DNA of 51,885 bases from an uncultured Parabacteroides sp. (GCA_944326775.1 CALVFH010000004.1:1-51885); one strand, 5' to 3'. Counted from the stretch's first letter, positions 17,724-27,324 are shown. A program made the numbers and translations. The notes: a model not told the origin generated them from the sequence alone.

Positions 17724-18569
17724 TTAGTACTTGATGCGTCCGACAAGCGGGTTGTCTTCTTTGAGTAACATTTTTACTTGGTCGAAATTCAGATGAACGG
17801 TAGTTGTTCCTAAGGCATAGGCTGCAATTTCATACTCATTGAAAGTATAAGTAATACCGTTATCATCAATATAGAAATTATTGTTTGGATAAATTTCGTC
17901 TATGCTGAAATACCCAATGTTTTCCAGATCCTTGGTGTCAGTCAGTTTGTTTTGTTTGGCTATTTCGTTTACGAGTATTTCAGCTAATGCATCTTGATAG
18001 TCTTCCACGAAAAGGTCGTCTTCCGTAATCCTTTTACCGTTGGTCATGTCGAGGGTAAAGTTCGTAAAACTATGTGAACCATGTGCTCCACCGGTATAAT
18101 TTTCGAAATTAACACAATAAGAGAGAAAATCGTTCTTATTATATAGAATGGTATTTGACGACATTTCATAGTAAGAATACCAAGCTCCGGGTTGATCGTT
18201 TTCTTTTAGATCTTTCTGGAAAATCTCTTCTAAGTCTTTATAGTTTGTCAAATAGTCTTTTGTATATTGTTCAACGGCGACTTGAGGAGTGTATTGTTCA
18301 TACTTTTCTCCGAAGTACGAGGCAATGAACTGCTTTTGTACGATGGGGAGTACTTCTTTGTTTTTGCAATCGGTAGGATAGATAAAATCAACTACTAAAT
18401 TGCAATTCGGATATTCCGGATTATCAAGTAGGTGGTAAACTTTTTCTACCTGGATAGAGTCGAGTGTTGCACTAGGTGTATCCTCTTCTCCTTTAGGTAG
18501 GTTACAGCTAACCCAGTTTAAACTCATCCATGCGAAAAGAAAGATGAATATGGAAAAAGACTTTTTCAT
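17724..18569 (-). CDS. DUF3298 domain-containing lipoprotein
   Basis: This 281-residue protein starts at the ATG at 18569, giving a hydrophobic signal (FSIFIFLFAWMSLNW) ending in VSC, with Cys22 as the likely lipidated residue. The following -3 position is Trp, less usual for a lipobox. Residues about 40-270 fit the DUF4163/DUF3298 (RsiV-like) arrangement, including GGAHGSHSFTNFTLD and GKRITEDDLF. RsiV-type domains bind lysozyme in Firmicutes; that function is not implied here. The apparent longer frame to 18749 would start upstream of the promoter and is rejected. Confidence 0.85.
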   Translation of the reverse strand: MKKSFSIFIFLFAWMSLNWVSCNLPKGEEDTPSATLDSIQVEKVYHLLDNPEYPNCNLVVDFIYPTDCKNKEVLPIVQKQFIASYFGEKYEQYTPQVAVEQYTKDYLTNYKDLEEIFQKDLKENDQPGAWYSYYEMSSNTILYNKNDFLSYCVNFENYTGGAHGSHSFTNFTLDMTNGKRITEDDLFVEDYQDALAEILVNEIAKQNKLTDTKDLENIGYFSIDEIYPNNNFYIDDNGITYTFNEYEIAAYALGTTTVHLNFDQVKMLLKEDNPLVGRIKY

Positions 18570-18592
18570 AAAAATGAATTTGAAATTAAATC

Positions 18593-18622
18593 CAAAGGTA
18601 GGAAATAAAATGAAATCGGCAA
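18593..18622 (-). promoter_or_regulatory. Promoter of the DUF3298-rsmG-MBL-gcvP operon
   Basis: On the minus strand TTG (18622-18620), 19 bases, then TACCTTTG (18600-18593), a strong match to the consensus. The ATG follows 23 bases after the box. Confidence 0.7.
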
Positions 18623-18682
18623 TAAGATAAGTAGGGAAAAACTCACCATGTTGATAATGTGATAATATTGAATATTTTGTTT

Positions 18683-18713
18683 TTTGTTTCTTCAAAAATA
18701 AATCGTACTTTAG
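18683..18713 (+). promoter_or_regulatory. Promoter of the metzincin lipoprotein gene
   Basis: TTTG at 18683-18686, 19 bases, then TACTTTAG at 18706-18713, which differs from TAnnTTTG at one position. The ATG at 18738 follows 24 bases later. Confidence 0.55.
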
Positions 18714-18737
18714 GCGCCATAATGAAAATTGAAATGT

Positions 18738-20081
18738 ATGAAACAGCAATTTATTCTTGGCCTTTTCTTTTTGTTGATTTTATCTGGATGTGATTCTTTG
18801 ACGGGTGATTCTTCTGAGTTAGGGATTTCGTCTGATGTTTCTTCTTTGATCAGCAGTGAGGGGGCGGAATTGGTGGTAGATATAGAAGCTCAAGGAGACT
18901 GGATGGTCCAAAGCGATAAAATATGGTGTACGCCGGTGCCTTCTGAAGGAAGCGGAAACCAATCTATCAAATTACTGGTTGGTGCCAATATCAATCCCAA
19001 CGAGCGGGAGGCTGCCATTACGGTTTCGGGTAATGGTTCCATGCAGACTATCCGTTTGATGCAGGAAGCGGTTTCTCCTGATGCCGAAGAATATCATTAT
19101 GAGATTCCAGTGATTTTTCATGTGCTGTATGATGATGAAACGAATGAAAATCAGTATGTGCGTGAAGGCTGGTTGTCTCAGGTGCTTGATATTTGTAATC
19201 AGCGTTATAGTAATGAATATTTTAGTGGAATATCAGGGAAGCAGGGTACAGATATCAATTTGGAGTTTGTTATGGCCGAGACAGATCCCAACGGGGTTCG
19301 TTTAGATGAACCGGGTGTCGATAGACGTTATTGGCGAAATGCCACGATAGATTGTGATGAGTTCACCTCTGAAGATAATCCTGATGCGGCGGCATTAGTT
19401 TGGGATTTGAATCGGTACATTAATATATATGTATATACTTTTACAGATAAGAATGTATTAGGGATTACGCATATCGCTTATACCGGTTCGGCCAATCCTC
19501 TGGAAGGACTGCCGGAATCCGATTACTTCTATACACATTCTTCGGTTGATTATCCAAGAGGAGTCTCCATTAACAATTCGGCTATTTATGATTTGTCGGG
19601 AAATGGACATTTTCTTTCTTCAGATATAGGCGTGACCTTGAGTCATGAGTTAGGACACTATTTGGGTTTGTTTCATGTTTTTTCTTCTTCAGACAGTTCA
19701 GATTCGGATGCCAGCCAGACGGATTATTGTGATGATACGCCGGATTATGATCGTTCCGCTTATATGTTATGGTTGAATAGTGTAGAGAAAAATCCATTAA
19801 TGACAATGGAGAATGTGATCCAGCGTGTCAGTGTTTCGGGTGCTTCGTTTCAGTCGCGTAATATTATGGATTACTATTGGACGTTGGCGGATGAATTTAC
19901 CCTCGACCAGCGAGCCCGTATGCGCCATGTCCTTGAGAATAGTCCGCTTATTCCTGGTCCCAAATATGAACCTCGTCTTACACGTTCGGCCAGTTCAGAG
20001 CAGGAACCGCCCATTATTACGATGAAGTTGTTGCGTGACGGGAAGGTGGAGAGGAATGTGATATCCTCTTCCGAAAGATGA
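18738..20081 (+). CDS. Zinc-dependent metalloproteinase lipoprotein, BF0631 family (metzincin)
   Basis: This 447-residue protein has a lipoprotein signal with lipobox LSGC (Cys18), a BACON-like beta domain (about 28-110) and a metzincin catalytic domain. The zinc motif HELGHYLGLFH spans 303-313 and the Met-turn NIMDYY 375-380. The layout matches the BF0631-type family of Bacteroides surface or periplasmic proteases, related to pappalysin-like enzymes. Targets are unknown. The ATG at 18738 gives a standard signal peptide; an in-frame TTG three codons upstream is unlikely. GH84 follows 70 bases downstream. Confidence 0.9.
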   Translation: MKQQFILGLFFLLILSGCDSLTGDSSELGISSDVSSLISSEGAELVVDIEAQGDWMVQSDKIWCTPVPSEGSGNQSIKLLVGANINPNEREAAITVSGNGSMQTIRLMQEAVSPDAEEYHYEIPVIFHVLYDDETNENQYVREGWLSQVLDICNQRYSNEYFSGISGKQGTDINLEFVMAETDPNGVRLDEPGVDRRYWRNATIDCDEFTSEDNPDAAALVWDLNRYINIYVYTFTDKNVLGITHIAYTGSANPLEGLPESDYFYTHSSVDYPRGVSINNSAIYDLSGNGHFLSSDIGVTLSHELGHYLGLFHVFSSSDSSDSDASQTDYCDDTPDYDRSAYMLWLNSVEKNPLMTMENVIQRVSVSGASFQSRNIMDYYWTLADEFTLDQRARMRHVLENSPLIPGPKYEPRLTRSASSEQEPPIITMKLLRDGKVERNVISSSER

Positions 20082-20151
20082 TGTTTCTTTGAAAGAAAGA
20101 TATGTTTAGAGGAGAGAAAAGAGTATGTTTATTTCATAAAAATAATAAGCC

Positions 20152-22056
20152 ATGCGTATGAGAAATATTTTACCATTATTGTGCTTGAGTTTTGTGGCTC
20201 CGTGTGTTTTTGCCCAACAGGTGGATTTGCAACCCGTTCCACAGGAGATAGTGGAGAATGGCGGATATGTTGTTCTGCCGGGAGAATACCGTTTGAATGG
20301 GAGTGAAGATGCGGATGATTATGCCGATACGGCTTTGAAACAGCTTCTTAAAGGAAAACAAGAAGGAGGCGATGCTTCGTTCCAAATCTATATTGGTGAA
20401 AAGGGAGATAAAGCAATCAAGAAGTTTTCGAAAAAGATTCCGAAGCATCCCGAAGGTTATTATTTATGTGTAGATGATAATCAGTTGGTTTTAGCCGGCA
20501 ACGATGAGCAGGGCACATATTATGCAGTGCAGACCTTGGTGCAGCTTTTGAAAAATGACAGTCTGCCAAAAGTGGAAATCAAGGATTATCCGGATATCCG
20601 TTATCGCGGTGTGGTAGAAGGATTCTATGGTGTTCCTTGGAGCTTTGAAGACCGGGTGCGCCAGTTCCGCTTTTATAGCAAGTATAAGATGAATACGTAT
20701 ATTTACGGACCGAAGGATGACCCATATCATAGTAGTCCGAATTGGCGGAAGCCTTATCCGGAGAAAGAAGCCGAGAATATCCGGAACCTTGTAGAAGAAG
20801 CAAAGAAGAACAAGGTAGATTTTGTCTGGGCTATTCATCCGGGGAAAGATATCCAATGGAATACTACGGACCGTGATTTGTTACTCCAGAAATTCGAAAG
20901 TATGTATGCTTTGGGTGTTCGTTCCTTTGCTGTCTTTTTCGATGATATTAAGGGAGAAGGAACGAATCCCCAGAAGCAGGCAGAGCTTTTGAATTATGTC
21001 AATAAGCATTTCGTGGAGGTGAAGAAAGATGTCACGCCGCTCATTATGTGTCCGACAGAATACAATAAAGGTTGGGTGAAACCTGAGACGGGGTATCTAT
21101 CTACCTTAGGCGACCAGTTGGACCCTTCTATTCAGATTATGTGGACGGGCGACCATGTGGTGACCGATATTACAAAAGCTACTTTGGAATGGGTAAATCC
21201 GATTTTAAAGCGTTCAGCTTATATCTGGTGGAACTTCCCGGTTACCGATTTCGCACGAGATCATATCGTGATGGGCGAACTTTATGGCATGGATCAGACG
21301 ATTCGTCCCGATGAGATTGCTGCTTTTGTCAGCAATCCTATGGAACATGCCGAGGCATCGAAAGTGGCCTTGTTGGGCGTTGCGTCTTATACTTGGAATA
21401 TGGAGGATTATGATAGCCGTAAAGCATGGGCTGCCTCTTTGAAGGAATTGATGCCCGAAAGCACAGATGCCTTGCAAGTCTTTGTAAACCATAACTCGGA
21501 TTTAGGAGAGAATTGGCATAAATATCGTCGGGTAGAGTCGGAAGCCATCAAGCCAGTGGCCGATCGTTTTCTGGATTCCTATAAGCAGGGATCGTTTCAT
21601 GCTGCCGATGCCCAGGCCTTGGCTGATGAATATGCCCGCATGGTCGAAGCAGCCGATATTCTGTTGGTCAGCAAGGATAACGAGGCTTTGATAAATGATA
21701 TCAAGCCTTGGATCTTGCAGTTCAAGCTGATCGGGGAGATGGGAGAGGAAGTTCTGGCGATGGCTTCCGCACAGGAGAAGCAAGACGACCTTCTTTTCCT
21801 GCGAAAATACCAACATCTGATGGCTTTGCGTACGCAGAGCATAGAAGTGAGCCTGACATATAACCGGAATGAGTATCAGCCCGGCATTACGACGGCTTCG
21901 TTGGTGATGACTCCGTTGCTGCAGGAAACTTTCCGCTTGGCAACCGAGAAATATAACCAGCGGAAGGGCACAACCCTTCAAACCGAGATTTCTTACGACC
22001 TGAAGAAATACAAGGGTTCGATGGAACAGGCCAAAGCCGAAGAGCAGGAGGATTGA
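20152..22056 (+). CDS. GH84 beta-N-acetylglucosaminidase (hyaluronidase/O-GlcNAcase family)
   Basis: This 634-residue secreted protein has a signal peptide (1-21, ending VFAQ), an N-terminal alpha/beta domain of GH20b type (about 25-145) and the GH84 barrel from RYRGVVEGFYGVPWS (150-164). The catalytic pair Asp264-Asp265 sits in FFDDIKGEG, as in BT4395 of B. thetaiotaomicron. It hydrolyses terminal beta-GlcNAc by substrate assistance and probably acts on host glycans. The helical bundle after the barrel is present, but the chain ends about 100 residues earlier than BT4395, so the C-terminal beta domain is absent. The HAD gene starts 3 bases later. Confidence 0.92.
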   Translation: MRMRNILPLLCLSFVAPCVFAQQVDLQPVPQEIVENGGYVVLPGEYRLNGSEDADDYADTALKQLLKGKQEGGDASFQIYIGEKGDKAIKKFSKKIPKHPEGYYLCVDDNQLVLAGNDEQGTYYAVQTLVQLLKNDSLPKVEIKDYPDIRYRGVVEGFYGVPWSFEDRVRQFRFYSKYKMNTYIYGPKDDPYHSSPNWRKPYPEKEAENIRNLVEEAKKNKVDFVWAIHPGKDIQWNTTDRDLLLQKFESMYALGVRSFAVFFDDIKGEGTNPQKQAELLNYVNKHFVEVKKDVTPLIMCPTEYNKGWVKPETGYLSTLGDQLDPSIQIMWTGDHVVTDITKATLEWVNPILKRSAYIWWNFPVTDFARDHIVMGELYGMDQTIRPDEIAAFVSNPMEHAEASKVALLGVASYTWNMEDYDSRKAWAASLKELMPESTDALQVFVNHNSDLGENWHKYRRVESEAIKPVADRFLDSYKQGSFHAADAQALADEYARMVEAADILLVSKDNEALINDIKPWILQFKLIGEMGEEVLAMASAQEKQDDLLFLRKYQHLMALRTQSIEVSLTYNRNEYQPGITTASLVMTPLLQETFRLATEKYNQRKGTTLQTEISYDLKKYKGSMEQAKAEEQED

Positions 22057-22059
22057 AGA

Positions 22060-22695
22060 ATGGTAAAGACATTGGTTTTTGACTTCGGCGGTGTCGTGAT
22101 TCAGTTGAATCATAGTCGCGCCGTGTCCGCTTTCCGCCGTTTGGGGTTGGAGAATGCGGACAAGATCCTGGATAAATATCACCAGAAGGGGATTTTCCTG
22201 GATTTGGAGACAGGCAAGATTTCGGCAGATACATATCTGGAAGAACTCGGGGCGATGTGTCATCGGCAGCTTACTTGGGAGGAAGTCGAGGCTGCCTGGC
22301 TGGCGTTTGTTGAGCCGGTATCCGTTTCTTTGCTGAATCAGATTCGCTCGCTTCGTAAAAAATATAAACTATATCTGTTGAGCAATACGAATCCTTTTGT
22401 CATGCATTGGGCACGCAGTTCCCGCCTCTCGGAGGCTGGTTTGCCGCTGGATGTCTATTTCGACAAACTGTTTCTTTCCTATCAGATGGGGATGGCCAAG
22501 CCCGAGCGGAGGATTTTCGAGAAGATGGTCGCTGAGGGGAACTTTCTGCCTTCAGAAGCCGTCTTCATCGACGATAGCGAGACCAATCTCTCCGCTTCGC
22601 GCGAGTTAGGCTTCCAGACCTTCTGCCCCCGTCCCGAGGAAGGCACGGATTGGATGATTCGTTTTACAGAATGGCTCGATAAGCAAGCGAAATGA
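22060..22695 (+). CDS. HAD superfamily phosphatase (YihX-like)
   Basis: This 211-residue protein shows all four HAD motifs: FDFGGV with nucleophile Asp8, LLSNTNP, the Lys in GMAKPERRIF, and FIDDSETNL. The sequence is closest to the YihX subgroup, in which sugar phosphates such as glucose-1-phosphate are substrates. The context with GH84 suggests a sugar-phosphate role, but this is an inference. It lies 3 bases after GH84 and ends 90 bases before the his leader. Confidence 0.87.
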   Translation: MVKTLVFDFGGVVIQLNHSRAVSAFRRLGLENADKILDKYHQKGIFLDLETGKISADTYLEELGAMCHRQLTWEEVEAAWLAFVEPVSVSLLNQIRSLRKKYKLYLLSNTNPFVMHWARSSRLSEAGLPLDVYFDKLFLSYQMGMAKPERRIFEKMVAEGNFLPSEAVFIDDSETNLSASRELGFQTFCPRPEEGTDWMIRFTEWLDKQAK

Positions 22696-22733
22696 AAAAA
22701 ATCGAGGGAAATGGATTATATTTTGTGGAAAAT

Positions 22734-22764
22734 CTTGCAGGTATCGATAAATTCTGTAATTTTG
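22734..22764 (+). promoter_or_regulatory. Promoter of the his operon
   Basis: CTTG at 22734-22737, a 19-base spacer, then TAATTTTG at 22757-22764, an exact TAnnTTTG. The leader peptide ATG at 22785 follows 20 bases after the box, which leaves room for a short 5' leader. Confidence 0.8.
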
Positions 22765-22784
22765 CGGCGTAAATAACTAAAAAA

Positions 22785-22835
22785 ATGAAGAGAATTGTCG
22801 TATTACATCACCATCATCATCACAACGGGCAATAG
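22785..22835 (+). CDS. hisL: His operon leader peptide (MKRIVVLHHHHHHNGQ)
   Basis: This 16-codon frame contains six consecutive His codons (CAT CAC CAT CAT CAT CAC, 22806-22823) and stops with TAG at 22833-22835. It is located just after a strong promoter and 125 bases before hisG, with overlapping antiterminator and terminator structures between. This is the arrangement of an attenuation leader: when His-tRNA is scarce the ribosome stalls on the His codons and lets the antiterminator form. The peptide itself probably has no other function. Confidence 0.9.
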   Translation: MKRIVVLHHHHHHNGQ

Positions 22836-22891
22836 TTCGGTGAGCTGATGGGTGTGCGGATACGCAAATAAGGATAAGAAAGGGCTTGCCG
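22836..22891 (+). promoter_or_regulatory. Antiterminator of the his attenuator
   Basis: CGGTGAGCT (22838-22846) can pair with GGCTTGCCG (22883-22891) over nine positions, including wobbles, and two further T-G wobbles extend it. This takes up the whole 5' arm of the terminator. GGTGAGCT closely resembles the terminator 3' arm GGTAAGCC. A ribosome at the leader stop codon would cover the first arm, while one stalled on the His codons would not. A small hairpin TGCG-GATA-CGCA (22855-22866) lies in the loop between the arms. Confidence 0.75.
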
Positions 22892-22911
22892 GGTGCGGTA
22901 AGCCTTTTTTT
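22882..22911 (+). terminator. Attenuator terminator of the his operon
   Basis: GGGCTTGCC (22882-22890) pairs with GGTAAGCCT (22897-22905), nine pairs with two wobbles, loop GGGTGC, then seven T (22905-22911). It is a strong rho-independent terminator 50 bases before the hisG start. Confidence 0.9.
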
Positions 22912-22960
22912 ATGGCAACCGGTGAAGCCGATGTTGAAATCTCAATTTAAATAAGATTAT

Positions 22961-23812
22961 ATGTTACGGATTGCAGTACAATCAAAAGGACGTCTCTATG
23001 ACGAGACCATGTTGCTTCTGGAAGAAGCCGGTATCAAACTGAATCGAGGCAAGCGCATCTTGCTTCTTTCCGCGAAAGGGTTCCCCGTGGAGGTGCTCTT
23101 CCTGCGCGACGATGATATTCCCCAGTCGGTGGCAAACGGCGTGGCCGACGTGGGCATTGTCGGGGAAAACGAATACGTGGAAAAGGGGAGTGAGGCCAAA
23201 CTGGTCAAGCGCCTCGGCTTTAGCAAGTGTCGTCTCTCGCTGGCGATTCCGAAAGATGAGGAATATGCCGATTTGCATTGGTTTGACAACAAGACCATCG
23301 CCACTTCCTATCCGAAAATCCTGATGGACTATCTGAATGCCAACGGGGTGAAGGCAAACCTCCATGTGATTTCCGGCTCCGTGGAGATTGCTCCGGGAAT
23401 TGGGCTTGCCGACGCTATCTTCGACATCGTCAGCTCGGGAAGCACCCTCGTCAGCAACCAACTGAAAGAAGTGGAGGTCGTTATGCAAAGCGAGGCGTTG
23501 CTCATTGCGAATAATACCCTCTCGGAAGAAAAGCAAGCCATCCTCGAAGAGCTGCTGTTCCGTTTCGAAGCCATCCAGGAAGCTGAAGGAAAGAAATACG
23601 TCCTCCTGAACGCTCCGAAGGATAAAGTCGAAGAGATTGTGCAACTCTTGCCCGGTATGAAGAGCCCGACGATTACGCCTCTGGCAAACGGCGATTGGGT
23701 TTCCATCCAATCCGTCATCTCCGAGAAGCATTTCTGGGAAATCATCGGCAAGCTGAAGGCGCTGGGAGCCGAAGGCATCCTCGTCTTGCCCATAGAGAAA
23801 ATGATTTTGTAA
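22961..23812 (+). CDS. hisG: ATP phosphoribosyltransferase, long form
   Basis: This 283-residue enzyme catalyses the first step of histidine synthesis, joining ATP and PRPP. It has the N-terminal IAVQSKGRL motif, GVADVGIVGENEY, the PRPP-site region ISGSVEIAPGIGLADAIFDIVSSGSTL, and a C-terminal regulatory ACT-like domain (about 205-283, GMKSPTITPL). The long form is feedback-inhibited by histidine as a hexamer and does not need HisZ. It is the first structural gene after the attenuator; hisD follows after 51 bases. Confidence 0.97.
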   Translation: MLRIAVQSKGRLYDETMLLLEEAGIKLNRGKRILLLSAKGFPVEVLFLRDDDIPQSVANGVADVGIVGENEYVEKGSEAKLVKRLGFSKCRLSLAIPKDEEYADLHWFDNKTIATSYPKILMDYLNANGVKANLHVISGSVEIAPGIGLADAIFDIVSSGSTLVSNQLKEVEVVMQSEALLIANNTLSEEKQAILEELLFRFEAIQEAEGKKYVLLNAPKDKVEEIVQLLPGMKSPTITPLANGDWVSIQSVISEKHFWEIIGKLKALGAEGILVLPIEKMIL

Positions 23813-23863
23813 GGGTCTGCCGTTTCTCCATACAAGACCCGTAATTCTTAATACTCACAAGGA

Positions 23864-25144
23864 ATGGAAATCGTATATTATCCCGCGCGTTCGGAGTGGG
23901 AAGGTTTATCGCGTAGGGCGATAATGGATTTATCCGCGCTTTTTGGCACGGTGCAGGGCGTTCTGGACGCGGTACGTCGCGAAGGCGATGCAGCCCTCAG
24001 ACGCTATGAAGAACAATTCGATAAAGTGAAGTTAGACCGTTTAATCGTTTCGGAAGAAGAGATAGAAGAGGCCTGCCGGGCTGTCCCCGAGGAGTTGCAG
24101 GCTGCCATCCGCAGTGCGGCGGCCAATATCCGGACGTTCCACGCCTCGCAGCGCTTCGCAGGGCAGAAGGTAGAGACCGCGCCCGGCGTCACCTGCTGGC
24201 AGAAGGCCGTCCCCATCGAAAAGGTCGGGCTTTACGTGCCCGGCGGGACCGCCCCGCTTTTCTCGACGGTGTTGATGCTGGCGATTCCCGCCCGGATAGC
24301 CGGTTGCCGCGAGATTGTGCTTTGCACCCCTCCGGGACGCGACGGCCGGGTGCATCCCGCCATCCTTTTTGCCGCCCGCGAAGCCGGGGTACGCCTGATT
24401 GGCAAGGTAGGAGGCAGCCAGGCTATCGCGGCCATGGCCTACGGGACGGAATCCGTTCCCAAGGTCTATAAGATATTCGGACCGGGCAATCAATACGTTA
24501 CCGCCGCCAAGCAATTGGTCAGCCTCCGCGATGTCGCCATCGATATGCCTGCCGGTCCGTCGGAAGTCGCGATTATCGCCGACCTTTCTGCCAATCCCGA
24601 GTTTATCGCAGCCGATTTCCTCTCGCAAGCCGAGCACGGCATCGACAGCCAGGCCATTCTGGTCACCACCGACGAAGCGCTTATCCAGCCCGTCCGCGAA
24701 GCCATCGAGCGCCAGCTGGAGCGCCTCCCCCGCAAGGAGATTACCGCCAAGGCGCTGGAGCATAGCCGCATCATCATCCTCAAAGACAAGCAGGAGATGA
24801 TGGATTTCATCAACCTCTATGCCCCGGAGCACCTGATTATCCAGAGCGCGGACTACGCTCGCCTCGCCGAGCAGGTCGAGAATGCCGGGAGCGTCTTCCT
24901 CGGCCCTTATACGCCCGAAAGCGCCGGCGATTATGCCTCGGGAACCAACCATACGCTGCCAACCAATGGGTATGCACATGCCTACAGCGGCGTGAACCTC
25001 GACAGCTTCATTAAAAAGATTACTTTCCAGGAAATTACAGCCTCCGGCATCCGCGGGCTGGCTCCAACCATCCGCACGATGGCCGCCAACGAGCAGCTGG
25101 AAGCCCATCGCAATGCCGTAACCGTCAGAATAGAAAGCCTATGA
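23864..25144 (+). CDS. hisD: Histidinol dehydrogenase
   Basis: This 426-residue zinc enzyme oxidises L-histidinol to histidine in two NAD-dependent steps. It shows GLYVPGGTAPLFSTVLM, the family signature starting at GPGNQYVTAAKQ, DMPAGPSEV, and the SQAEHGIDSQ segment with zinc-site residues. Its length is normal. The last bases ATGA overlap the hisC start by 4 bases. The gene is visibly richer in G and C, with many C-ending codons, than hisG. Confidence 0.97.
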   Translation: MEIVYYPARSEWEGLSRRAIMDLSALFGTVQGVLDAVRREGDAALRRYEEQFDKVKLDRLIVSEEEIEEACRAVPEELQAAIRSAAANIRTFHASQRFAGQKVETAPGVTCWQKAVPIEKVGLYVPGGTAPLFSTVLMLAIPARIAGCREIVLCTPPGRDGRVHPAILFAAREAGVRLIGKVGGSQAIAAMAYGTESVPKVYKIFGPGNQYVTAAKQLVSLRDVAIDMPAGPSEVAIIADLSANPEFIAADFLSQAEHGIDSQAILVTTDEALIQPVREAIERQLERLPRKEITAKALEHSRIIILKDKQEMMDFINLYAPEHLIIQSADYARLAEQVENAGSVFLGPYTPESAGDYASGTNHTLPTNGYAHAYSGVNLDSFIKKITFQEITASGIRGLAPTIRTMAANEQLEAHRNAVTVRIESL

Positions 25145-26184
25145 ACCCATCGTTTGATTTGAACCGCCTGCTGCGTCCGAATATCCGGGCGATGCAGCCT
25201 TATTCCTCGGCGCGGGATGAATTCCACGGCTCTGCCTCGGTTTTTCTCGATGCCAACGAGAATCCGTACAACAAACCCTATAACCGCTATCCCGACCCGA
25301 TGCAGTGGCGCCTGAAAAAGCGCATCTCCGAAATCAAGGAAGTCCCCGTCGCCTCCATCTTCCTCGGAAACGGCAGCGATGAACCCATTGACCTCCTGAT
25401 GCGGGCCTTTTGCGAGCCCGGACGCGACGAGATACTCACCATCGACCCCACCTACGGCATGTATCAGGTGGCGGCCGACGTGAACAACGTCTTTTGCCGC
25501 AAGATCGCCCTGCGCGAAGACTTTTCGCTCGACCTTCCTGCCTTGCTCGGGCAGATTGCCGACGCCACCAAGCTCATCTTCCTCTGCTCGCCCAATAACC
25601 CGACGGGAAACAGCCTGAACCCCGCCGACATCCGCGAGGTGCTCCGCGCGTTTGCCGGAATCGTGGTGGTCGATGAGGCATATATCGATTTTTCGTCGAA
25701 TCCGTCGTTCCTCCGCGAGCTGGAAACGTGGCCCAACCTGGTGGTGCTCCAAACGCTTTCGAAAGCATGGGGTGCCGCGGCTATCCGCCTCGGGATGGCC
25801 TTCGCTTCACCCGAGATTATCGCGGTGCTCAATAAAATCAAATATCCGTATAACGTGAACCTGCTCACCCAGGAGAAGGCGCTGGAGCTCCTCGACCCGG
25901 AACGGATGAAAGTCCAGTTGAATCACATCCTCCAGGGCCGTTCGCGCCTCCGCCGCGAGCTGGCCTCCATCCCGATTGTGCGCCGCGTCTATCCGACCGA
26001 CGCCAATTTCTTCCTCGTCGATGTCGGCGACGCCGACCGCGTCTATCAAGACCTCGTCGGGCAGGGCATCATCGTGCGCAACCGCAACCGCGTGACCCTC
26101 TGCCGCGGCTGCCTGCGCATCACCGTGGGCACGGAAGTTGAAAACATGCTGTTAATCGCAGCTTTAAAGCGTATGCAACCATGA
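25141..26184 (+). CDS. hisC: Histidinol-phosphate aminotransferase
   Basis: This 347-residue class II PLP aminotransferase has [17 protein letters not shown] near the N-terminus, the [11 protein letters not shown] motif, and the PLP lysine in [13 protein letters not shown]. It transaminates imidazole acetol phosphate to histidinol phosphate. It overlaps hisD by 4 bases and hisB by 4 bases (both ATGA), so translation of hisDCB is likely coupled. Confidence 0.96.
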   Translation: MNPSFDLNRLLRPNIRAMQPYSSARDEFHGSASVFLDANENPYNKPYNRYPDPMQWRLKKRISEIKEVPVASIFLGNGSDEPIDLLMRAFCEPGRDEILTIDPTYGMYQVAADVNNVFCRKIALREDFSLDLPALLGQIADATKLIFLCSPNNPTGNSLNPADIREVLRAFAGIVVVDEAYIDFSSNPSFLRELETWPNLVVLQTLSKAWGAAAIRLGMAFASPEIIAVLNKIKYPYNVNLLTQEKALELLDPERMKVQLNHILQGRSRLRRELASIPIVRRVYPTDANFFLVDVGDADRVYQDLVGQGIIVRNRNRVTLCRGCLRITVGTEVENMLLIAALKRMQP

Positions 26185-27311
26185 AGAAAAGAGCTTTATT
26201 CATTGACCGGGACGGCACGCTGGTGATTGAGCCTCCCGTAGATTACCAACTGGACAGCCTCGAGAAGCTGGAGTTCTATCCCAAGGTTTTCCGCAACCTT
26301 TACTTTATCCGCAAGCATCTCGATTTCGAGTTCGTGATGGTTTCCAACCAGGACGGCCTCGGCACGCCCGCTTTCCCGGAGGAAACTTTCTGGCCGGCGC
26401 AAAACCTCATCCTGAAGACTTTCCGCGGCGAGGGAATCGACTTCGACGACATCCGTATCGACCCCTCGCTCCCCGAGGAACACTCGCCCAACCGCAAGCC
26501 CGGCACCGGGATGCTCACGGCGTACCTCGACGGCTCGTACGACCTGGCCCGTTCATTTGTGATTGGCGACCGCCTGACCGACATGCAGCTCGCCGCCAAC
26601 CTCGGCGCCCAGGGAATCTGGCTCCGCCCCGACGACGAAGTGGCCGCCCAGCTCCTCGCGCAGCATCCCGCCGTGCGCCCCGTGCTGATTACCCCCGATT
26701 GGGACCGCATCGCCGAGTTCCTTTTCGCCGGAGAGCGCCGCGCCTCCGTGCGCCGCACCACGAAGGAGACCGACATCCAAATCGACCTGAACCTCGACGG
26801 CGCGGGGCGTACCGACATCCTGACAGGCCTCGGCTTCTTCGACCACATGCTCGAGCAGATAGGTCGCCACGCCGGCATCGACCTTGCCATCCGCGTGAAG
26901 GGAGATTTGCAAGTCGATGAGCACCACACGATTGAGGATACCGCCCTCGCCCTGGGCGAAGCCTTGCGCAAAGCCCTCGGCGACAAACGCGGGACGGAAC
27001 GCTATGGCTTCTGCCTGCCGATGGACGATTGCCTCTGCAACGTGGCCCTCGACTTTGGCGGCCGCCCGTGGCTGGTCTGGGATGCCTCCTTCCGCCGCGA
27101 ATACATCGGCGACGTGCCTACCGAGATGTTCTTCCATTTCTTCAAAAGCCTGAGCGACGCGGCGATGATGAACCTCAACATCCGCGCCGAGGGACAAAAC
27201 GAACATCACAAAATCGAAGGTATCTTCAAGGCGCTCGCGCGGGCTATCAGGATGGCCGTCCGCCGCGACATCTACCACTACGAGTTGCCTTCGACCAAGG
27301 GCGTGATTTGA
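26181..27311 (+). CDS. hisB: Bifunctional histidinol-phosphatase / imidazoleglycerol-phosphate dehydratase
   Basis: This is a 376-residue fusion. Residues 1-165 are a HAD-type histidinol phosphatase with the DxDGT motif in FIDRDGTL (Asp9 and Asp11), and residues about 185-376 are the IGPD domain with the metal-binding motif [11 protein letters not shown] and a second HHK motif near the C-terminus. It carries out steps six and eight of histidine synthesis. It is the last gene of the local hisGDCB group; hisH, hisA, hisF and hisI are not in the window. A 41-bp tandem array starts right after the stop. Confidence 0.97.
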   Translation: MKKRALFIDRDGTLVIEPPVDYQLDSLEKLEFYPKVFRNLYFIRKHLDFEFVMVSNQDGLGTPAFPEETFWPAQNLILKTFRGEGIDFDDIRIDPSLPEEHSPNRKPGTGMLTAYLDGSYDLARSFVIGDRLTDMQLAANLGAQGIWLRPDDEVAAQLLAQHPAVRPVLITPDWDRIAEFLFAGERRASVRRTTKETDIQIDLNLDGAGRTDILTGLGFFDHMLEQIGRHAGIDLAIRVKGDLQVDEHHTIEDTALALGEALRKALGDKRGTERYGFCLPMDDCLCNVALDFGGRPWLVWDASFRREYIGDVPTEMFFHFFKSLSDAAMMNLNIRAEGQNEHHKIEGIFKALARAIRMAVRRDIYHYELPSTKGVI

Positions 27312-27324
27312 GGCTGGAAACGCC

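Noticed and set aside
24041..25108. 355-residue minus-strand frame opposite hisD
   Set aside because: Shadow of hisD; no motif and no promoter.
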